Assembly (NCBI GenBank): GCA_036365455.1
Contig: JAWQUS010000010.1
Span: 18,028,501 to 18,092,500, forward strand
Length of the DNA: 64,000 nucleotides
Direction of reading: 5' to 3'
Origin: Macrosoma leucophasiata
Taxonomy: Eukaryota > Arthropoda > Insecta > Lepidoptera > Hedylidae
Below are positions 52,201 through 61,200 of this stretch, piece after piece. Every line of letters begins with the position of its first letter. Within the stretch, counting starts at the first letter, position 1. Both the position numbers and the translations under genes were made by a program. Below the pieces are notes generated by a model. It was given only the letters and a program-made list of their open reading frames with translations. It did no database searches and had not been told where the DNA came from.

Positions 52201-55200
52201 GAAGGAAGTACTTCGATCTCTACCGTCTAAGATCTCTAGTAACGCTCCTATATCGCCTAGGCGATAGACTGAACTGCAATCAGTCGGGAAATATTTATAA
52301 TAAATTTCACAACTGTAACGCCGTGCCACGCCACGCCTTGCCGAGCCACGCCACGCCTTGCCGAGCCACGCCACGCTTTGCCGAGCCTCGCCACGCCTTG
52401 CCGAGCCACGCCACGCCACGCCAAGCCAAGCCAAGCCAAGCCAAGCCAAAGCCACGCCCAGCCAAGCCAAGGCAAGCTACAATGTGTTTGCTAGCCATGC
52501 CGTACAAGCAACCGTTAGTGACGTCACTCATTGAAAAGAATTGAAAAAGTATATAAACCTTACGGCTGAATTTGATTCATTCTAATTATTGTGCGCTAAC
52601 TTGTAATGTGAAACTCTGTCCGATTGTTGTACGATTGTGAATAAAATAAATAATCGAAGTAAAATCAGTGAATAAAAGTTGTTATTTGCCTCCTTCTGTT
52701 TCACAACTTAAATCTATCCTTTCAGGTGGCTACCCAATGCGGTAGACAATAGATAATATCTTACACATCATTTTAAAATACATCAAACAATTTCAAAATA
52801 CATGTATTGTTATTCAATTTAATATTTACTCACACAGTGTCAAAGAGCCGTCGATAATGGTCATCGGCTTTATTATCGGCGACAAGCGAGTCCAGTTTGT
52901 CCACAAGCGCGGCTTCAGTGCGGCGAGCGGAGCCAGTGGCGGCGCGCTCGGCCGCCATGAGCGCTACGAGCGCTCCGAGCGCAGCCCGACGGAGAGACGG
53001 TACTAAGGTGATCTCTAGTAACGCTCCCACTGCGCCGCCTATGAGCTGGAGCTGGGCGGCACCTGGTAAATAACCCATTTTTTGGTAAATTTTCTTAAAA
53101 ACTTGAACAGGTTTGGTACAATACAAGAAACTAGGTTCAATTTCGAATATTCATGTTAAAATAAATATCATACTTTGAAAAGTACAACTTGATTATTTTT
53201 TAGACAAATAAAATTTGTGGAATTTCTAGTTTTTGGCTGACCTATTTCACCACTTCAGAAGACAATCAAAACTGTGGTATAGTAAATGGCATAAAATGAA
53301 GTGCGTTAATACAGAGAGAACCTGTAAGTCAAGGGCGACGCGAAGAAATGTGGATGAGTGTGGTATAAGGATGGGACATACCAACGCGACTCGCATTGGC
53401 GCTAAGTAACTGTCTAGATAGCCAGTAGCAAGATTGAGCTAGTGAAATATAGCTTGTACATGAAATCGCTTCCAAATAGTGAGTAACTTTAGTCCAGTCT
53501 GCGAGTGCAGTTTAAAGTGAAGTAATGGGAAGAAGGAATCATCTGCAGGCCTATAGAGTTTACAAGTCTAGTGCAGTAACATCAGTACAATGTTGTGTGA
53601 AGAAGTGGAGACAAATTGGACTGTCAGATAGTTTGTAGTATGGTATATTTTGGTGTAGAACATACCAAGGCGGGTCCACACAGCGAGCACTTGTAAACCA
53701 GCCGCAGCGCGCAATCTCGGTCGGTCAGGCCCGCGACCGGCCCAACGCTCCGGTTGTAACGCACTGCACGTCACCAGCGCCACGCCTAACTCCATATAAC
53801 CTGACCATAGCTGTGGAAAAGTAATAAACGTTACTTAAAGGCCGGTGCTAGAACTCACTCTTATTTCGGTATTTTTCAAAACTGGCATCATAAGTATTAG
53901 AAATTAGTTTATAAAAAAAATAGTAATAATATACAAAATACATTACCTGACAGTCGAATTGGGGAGGTTCGTCGCCAAGGAATCTTTCCAGCAGTGGTTT
54001 AGCTAAGTCTTGTAATGCCGATAGCAAAACCTTGCAACTTTGAACACGTAGTACCATCCAGTCAGCTGGAAATACCTGAAATAAAAAGTTTAAAAAATGA
54101 AATAACAATGTGTATTAAAATATCAAAGTGATAGGATGGTGAAAGATTATTTTACTATTTCTATGTTTAGGGTTCCATAGCCAAATGGCTTAAAATGGAT
54201 ACTCTTATAAATTCGTTGTGTTTGTCTGATCACCGCCACCTTACTCAGAAACAATTAAGAGTACATACTTGAAACTCGGGTATTCTGTGAACAGCTATAT
54301 TATTTTTATACAAATTATAAAATCTGAAACTTACGTACTTTGAGCTGAAATCTTTTTTTTATTTTTCATTAAACCTTTAAGTGTCTATAGATAGGTCTCT
54401 CAACATTACAATGAGACCGCCCGGGACCAAGGGAGCTGAAAAGCGACCGAAACGTCGGAATTTTAGTTTAATATACGCGAGATAAATTCGTATAAATAGT
54501 TTTGTTTCAATGAATAACGTCGAGGAACGAACAATTAACGTCTTAGGAATCGGCGTGCATGTATGAAAAGAATGATGGAGGATGTGAAATGTAAGTTTAA
54601 GTTTAACAGATATCGCGTTGCAACCCAGATTAAGTGTGACACTCACGTCCTGGTCGACGAGGTGCCGGAAGACGAGGAAGGCGCGCATGAGGAAGTCCTT
54701 GAGCGGCTTGCGGTCGTGGTGCGGCGCCAGGTGCGCCCACAGCCGCCGGTAGTGCGCTGGCCGCACCAGCTCCAGCGCGCCCAGCAGCCCCGCCACCATC
54801 GAACCCTGCAACGTCACCAGATATATCCGACGACCCGGTTAGTCCAGCAGTGCGAAACCACCGTTTGATTCGAAGGGTCGCGGATTCGATCCCCGCACCA
54901 GACGAATATTTGTATGGCCTACAGATATTTGTTTCGGGTCTGGGTGTTTGTGTATGTGTTTTATGTGTACAACGGCATCTACGACACAGGTTTATATAAT
55001 ACCTAATGTGGACCAGTGAGTGTAAGCGTAAAAAAAAAAACGTCAACATCATCCTTTTTTTCTGGTGGTATAGCCAGAGAATAAATAATAATACTACGTA
55101 TAGAATGGACACTTCGACGTCCCGCCCGATTTCCCCGCCTCACCCGACCTCCTCCTCTCCTATATGGGCTAAGGTTGGTATTCTCTACGTGCTACGCACA

Positions 55201-58200
55201 CAGGTGCACCTGTAAATTCACGTCAATTAATCAATCATTGAATCTGTATAATATAGACCAAATTAAGCGTTTGTATGGAATTTTGGTATAGCTCCAGTGA
55301 CGGAGCTCGTGGGCGCAGGCGCCACCGCTATACCTAATATACTTGCCGCTAAATGGTAGTGTTCAGCACTATCGTGTTCCGGTCGGGTGGTAAAGTACAG
55401 CCCTGTAATTTGCGGCACAGAGGCACAACACCTTAGGCCTCAGGAGTGGTAATACATCTGCATTTTGACCTTGGTCTTTATGTGGTTGTCTATAAGCTGC
55501 GGTCATCACTTAGCATCAATGTGAACTGCATGCTTGATTGCCACTTCTATAACATTAAAAAAAATCGGCCGTAAGAAGTCCACTGCTGGACCAAAGCTTT
55601 CCCAAGAAGGCGAAATAAAACAAACGATATCTCAAAATGTAGAAAATTTGACATTTGAACATACAAACACTACACAGCTGCCCGCGTTCGGGAAGCTACA
55701 GCACATCTTCTCAACAACTTTTGCAATTTACCCCAGTGTCTCAATTCTAAGGTTTTTGACCAGTGTATATTAGTGATGACATATGGAACTGAAACGTGTC
55801 CACCCACTATGGGCTACAAAAGCTCAAGGTCAGGGAACAATGGACAGAGTTACGCTCGGTGTTTCCCTGCAAGATCGAATCAGAAATTAGGAGCTTCGGA
55901 TGAGAACCTAAGTAACCGAACATAGTCCACCGAATAGCGAAACTCAAGCGACTGTGGGCAGGCCTCATAACTCGAAGAACCGACGGTCGTTAAACCAGAA
56001 GAGTTCTTCAATAGCGACCGCGTACCGTAAGACAAAGCGTGGACAGGCCCTCCACGAGATGAACCGACGACGAAGGTCGCGGGCAATCGCTAGATTAGGG
56101 AGGCCGAGGACCTATACACATATATACACTATACTATACACACTATACACCACTATAACACATAACTCGGCGACATGCATTGACAATATTTTTATTAATT
56201 TTGAACATACTCAAAAAAATATACTGACCGAATTAAGCTCTGACAATTGCGGACAGTTAGTTTCCTTCCCCAGTCAAATAAAAAATGATACAAATAAACG
56301 AGAAATTGCATTTGTTCCTATTAATGAGAAGAGAATACAAATATTACGGGAAAATATTATGCCTTAACTTTTAAATATGAAGCACTATGACAATCCAAAT
56401 ATATTGTACAATGATTTCTTTAACATTATTATAAGAGAGTATAATTTAGTCTTTACAAAAAAGACAACAAATGTGAGAAGTCATAAGTCGTTTGATGAAT
56501 GGGCGACTGTTGGAATACACAAGAGTAGACACAGATTATATGAACTGTACGGGGAAAGGTCTTTTAATCACTCATTATCGTTTAAAAATTTAAAAAATGT
56601 TTTCGAAAATATTTAAGAGAGTGTGTTTTGCAGCCAAGGCATTACACATTAAAAGTAAAATTAAAAACTCTAGTAACAAAATTAAAGCGACATGGAACGT
56701 AATCAATAGTGAAAGTGGAAAAAACGTTGAACGCAATTCTGATTTTAAATTAATTATCGACAATAAACAAGTTACTACTGACGAGGAAGTTGCGTCAGCA
56801 TTTGAAACATTTTTTGCTAATATTCCAGTTTCTACAACCAAACACCTGATTTTTTCTCCTACCGTCGCCGAATCATTATTGAAACAAAATGTACATGAAA
56901 GTAGCACAAGATTTAGTTTTAAATTAGAAAACACTTTAGATGTAATTAATGCTTTTAAATCTATTAACATTAAGAATACAACTGATTTCTTGGGCTTATC
57001 TGTTAAAGTTGCATCTAGAATATTGGACATAATCGCACCTTACGTAGCGGCTATGTTTAATAACAGTATTGTAAGTGGTATATTTCCTGACTTAATGAAA
57101 CATAGTAAATTGATTCCTCTTTTTAAATCTGGTAGTACAAGTGACCCCAAAAATTTTAGACTTATTTCAGTACTACTTACATTTAGTAAAATTTTTGAAA
57201 AATTAATGTTAAACCAGTTACTAGCTTATTTTAATCACAATAAACTTTTACACGTTCGACAATGTGGATTCACCAGGGGCCGCTCAACTACTGACGCAGG
57301 TGTTGAGCTTATAAAACATATATTCGAAGCTTGGGAGGAATCGCACGATGCTCTAGGGGTATTCTGTGACTTATCCAAAGCATTTGACTGTGTGCATCAT
57401 AAAACTTTGGTCAGAAAATTATATCACTATGGTGTTCACGATACCGCTCTTGAGCTTATGACTTCATATTTAAGCAATAGAACAATGTATGTTGATGTCA
57501 ATGGAAAGAGATCTCCCGGGGCTTCAATAGATATGGGGGTCCCGCAAGGCTCTATTCTAGGACCGTTTCTTTTTTTAGTCTATATAAATGACTTGCCGTA
57601 CATCATCATAGTCAAGATATGGTATTGTGTGCTGACGACACTTCTTTAATTTTTAAAATAAAAAAGACAACAGCCTTTATTTGACGATGTGAACAATACT
57701 CTCTCTAATGTTGTACATTGGTTTAGTGCCAATAACTTATTGTTGAATAGTAAAAAGACAAAATGTATTAAGTTCACCACTCCTAATGTAAAACTTGTGG
57801 ACACCAATGTGAAAATAAATGAGGAAGTATTGGAGTTAGTAGACTCCACGGTATTTCTTGGCATTACCGTGGATGCTAAATTGCAATGGGGCCCCATATT
57901 GCCAAATTGGCCAGTAGACTTAGCTCAGCAGCATTTGCAGTAAAGAAGAAAAGATTATTGACGGACGTGGAGACGGCTCGGCTGGTCTACTTTAGTTACT
58001 TTCACAGTATAATGTCCTATGGCATTTTGCTATGGGGCAATTCCGCCGACGTCAATACTGTTTTTGTTTTGCAAAAGAGAGCAGTACGTGCTATCTACGG
58101 GCTAAGCCCGAGAGTTTCTCTGAGAGATAAATTTAAGGAAATAAACATTTTGACTATTGCTTGTCAATATATATATACGAAAACTTATTGTATGTCTGGA

Positions 58201-61200
58201 AAAATATTAATGAGTTTCCTACGAGAACGAATGATCATAATATGAACACAAGGAACAAATACAAGTTGTCCATACATGTAACACGATTGCATAGAGTAAG
58301 TAATTCTTTCAGAGGTCCGTGTATACGATTCTTTAATAAAGTCCCAAAAAATGTTCAAAGTCTATCTGTTAATAAATTTAAAAAAGTAATTAAAGAACGT
58401 TTATACAAATGTTATTACTATAAAAGGATCATGGCAAGATTTGTACAGAAAAATGAAAAAAAGGTACACGGTAAAACAGCATGGAAATATTATCCAGTGA
58501 ACCTAAACAACATTTCCTGATACTTAAAATATTTTTTACTCTGCCGAATAAAAAGTTTGAAATTGAACTTTAGTATGGAGTGCTTCTACTGTTGTTAGGA
58601 AAGACGATTTTTATTCCGGTGATTTAAAAATATTTTAAATACTAGAAAATGTTCTATAAGTTCCCTAGATAATATTTCTAATCCGTTTTACCTTGTACCT
58701 TTTTGTAACTTTTTGTACAAATCAATGTATGAAACTTGCCATGATTCTTTGTGAATATCTCACTGATAGTACACCTTGGGATTTAAGCGATCGCTGCCAG
58801 GCTATTTGTCGGCGACGACCACGGACAAATCAGTGTCATGAGGTAATCAGTGAATGTGTTTGTGTGACAAAGACCAAAAGTGCAAGTGTACGTCAAGGTA
58901 GTCTTCGCGTAACGTTTGTAGAAAGTAAATAACGTGTATAGATGTATAGCTATGTATAGACATTCTCCTCGTACGATAGTTTTGGACACAATTTTAATTC
59001 TTTGCCTTATATCAACTTTAAATAATGTTAGTCATGTAAGAAGTCATTTTATATAATTAAACCTCGATAATGTAAAAGATATAGGCAGGAAACTTAATGT
59101 TCTTATTATTTTTATGTTTTATCATTTTCTTATTTTACGTATGTTTTAGGTTCCTTTTTAAGATGTCACGTTTATTTTTGTATCGTTTTCTGATAGAGTA
59201 ATTCTTGTTTTATATTATTTCGCATTAACACATGCTTGTGAAATATATTTTATTTTTTAAAGAAATGAAAGAAAAACTACTACTACTACTTACTAACTAG
59301 CATAGTTGGTAATAGATGGCGCTACTGCTACCATAAAGCAATGCAATAGATGTGAAGGAAAAATTCGACAAATCGGGCAGGGCTTCAGTAGCTCAATTGG
59401 AAGAGCGGCTGGACTAGATTCCCAGTAGGTCGCGAGTTCGAGCCTCGCCTGAAGTCAAATTTTTCTTTCATTTCTTTAAAAAATAAAATATATTTCACAA
59501 GCATGTGTTAATGCGAAATAATATAAAACAATTATTAAGGGTAAAAGCGACTTCTTTACGATATTCAATAAACTGAAAAGTCTATTATATCGGTTGCCTA
59601 ACTAGCATAGTTGGTAATAGATGGCGCTACTGCTACCATAAAGCAATGCAATAGATGTGAAGGAAAAATTCGACAAATCGGGCAGGGCTTCAGTAGCTCA
59701 ATTGGAAGAGCGGCTGGACTAGATTCCCAGTAGGTCGCGAGTTCGAGCCTCGCCTGAAGTCAAATTTTTCTTTCATTTCTTTAAAAAATAGAGTAATTCT
59801 TTGTTTTTATGTACATTTTATAATAATTAGTTGTAGCATATAAAAGTTATATACGCGGAAAATTGTTACATTTTCTATATTTACTTATGAATAACTTTTT
59901 AGTCTTTTTATGAATATTAATAACTTGTGTACAATAATAGAGAAAACTATAACGATTATAAATATGTATAACACGTGTATGTAAACATAAGAATTTTGAA
60001 AATAAAGAAAGAAAACCAGGTCAGCCATAACAAAAATTAAGTACAAATTCGGTCAAAATACAACCGAAAAACGAGGCTCTCTTATTCGAGGGATAGGACT
60101 CAGGGCAGATTCGAAAGTATGACATGGTCTCCGGCAAGTAAAAACAAGTGAAAATAAGTGAAGTAATAAGGAATAGGAAGAAAGAAAAATAGTGAACCTG
60201 GAAGACTGGAAGACCCAATGGTTCTACTGTAGGACTAGGTCGTCGGGGTAGGGTTACCACCAAGGCTTGGCTGGCCTGCGTTTTTGGTCATATGTAACCG
60301 ATTGTTTCTTTGTTGAAACACCCCTTCCCCGCACCTCCGCTCCTCACACCGGCGGCGCAGATCCAGGATAGGCGTAAACCGCATCTGTGTCAGCACTACG
60401 AGCGGGCATCCGGCGCCAGACGGACAATAGGTCCGGCCGTACATTCTAACGCCCGCAAATTACGGTCGTGGTGGTTAGCAGGTGCAGTGGCACCACGTAT
60501 GCCACTGCGTCATAGCTCAACCAGAAGAGCGCCCCGCGACACTATTTCATAAAATTGTACTTATGTTAATAGATATTGATATTGTGTATGCTCTGGCCAC
60601 AAACAGATTTTCTTTTCATCTATATTGCTATCTACGCACTGGTAATCATAACAGTCATGCTCACTTTAATGTCTTTGCCTTCGGCGGCGTCGTGTGACGG
60701 GTTGCACACTTCCCTTCAAAATGGTCGAGGAGAGCAATGGCTGCCACATGCGTCATACTCGTGAACGGGTGCTGATTGTGGGGACTGGTCTGTTGTGATT
60801 TGCGGGTGTTATTTTCTATCACGATATTAAGCTGTTGATGGGTATTTGCGTATGTGTTTATATACAAATATTTATATGCCATGGACGTTCACATTATCTT
60901 TATTTTATTTAATAATATTTGTATTAAATCTAAGGTTTTGACAAAAGAGCAACACGCTGAGTTTGTTTGGTAGCGGAGTTCTTCTCAGTAGTGCCTGCAC
61001 TTGTAACTCTGCTAAGTGAATGACTATGATTATGACGAACAGATTTTTCATTTTCTTCTATGAAGGAATTGAAAAATTTGATGATTCACGTATCGGTTAA
61101 ATATTATTATTAAATTGGTATTTATTAATCCCTATTGAATTATTATTATAAGTCATTCTCTCTAGGTAGCTTTTAACCCGACAATGCAAAAGTTTCCTTG

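Larger units (their letters stand above)
58580..61130. other. spg intron sequence between exons B and C
   Basis: Outside the inverted-repeat element at 59.2-59.8 kb this stretch has LINE-like debris and a GC-richer patch at 60300-60560, with a weak tRNA A-box-like word, that I could not classify. No exon fits the spg phase pattern. Confidence 0.5.

Noticed and set aside
52063..52544. Open frames rich in Trp-Leu-Ala or Arg-His-Ala
   Set aside because: Products of the simple GCCACG repeat, with no family resemblance.
60310..60552. 80-residue open frame in a GC-rich patch
   Set aside because: No motif or homology recognised; likely repeat-derived intron sequence.
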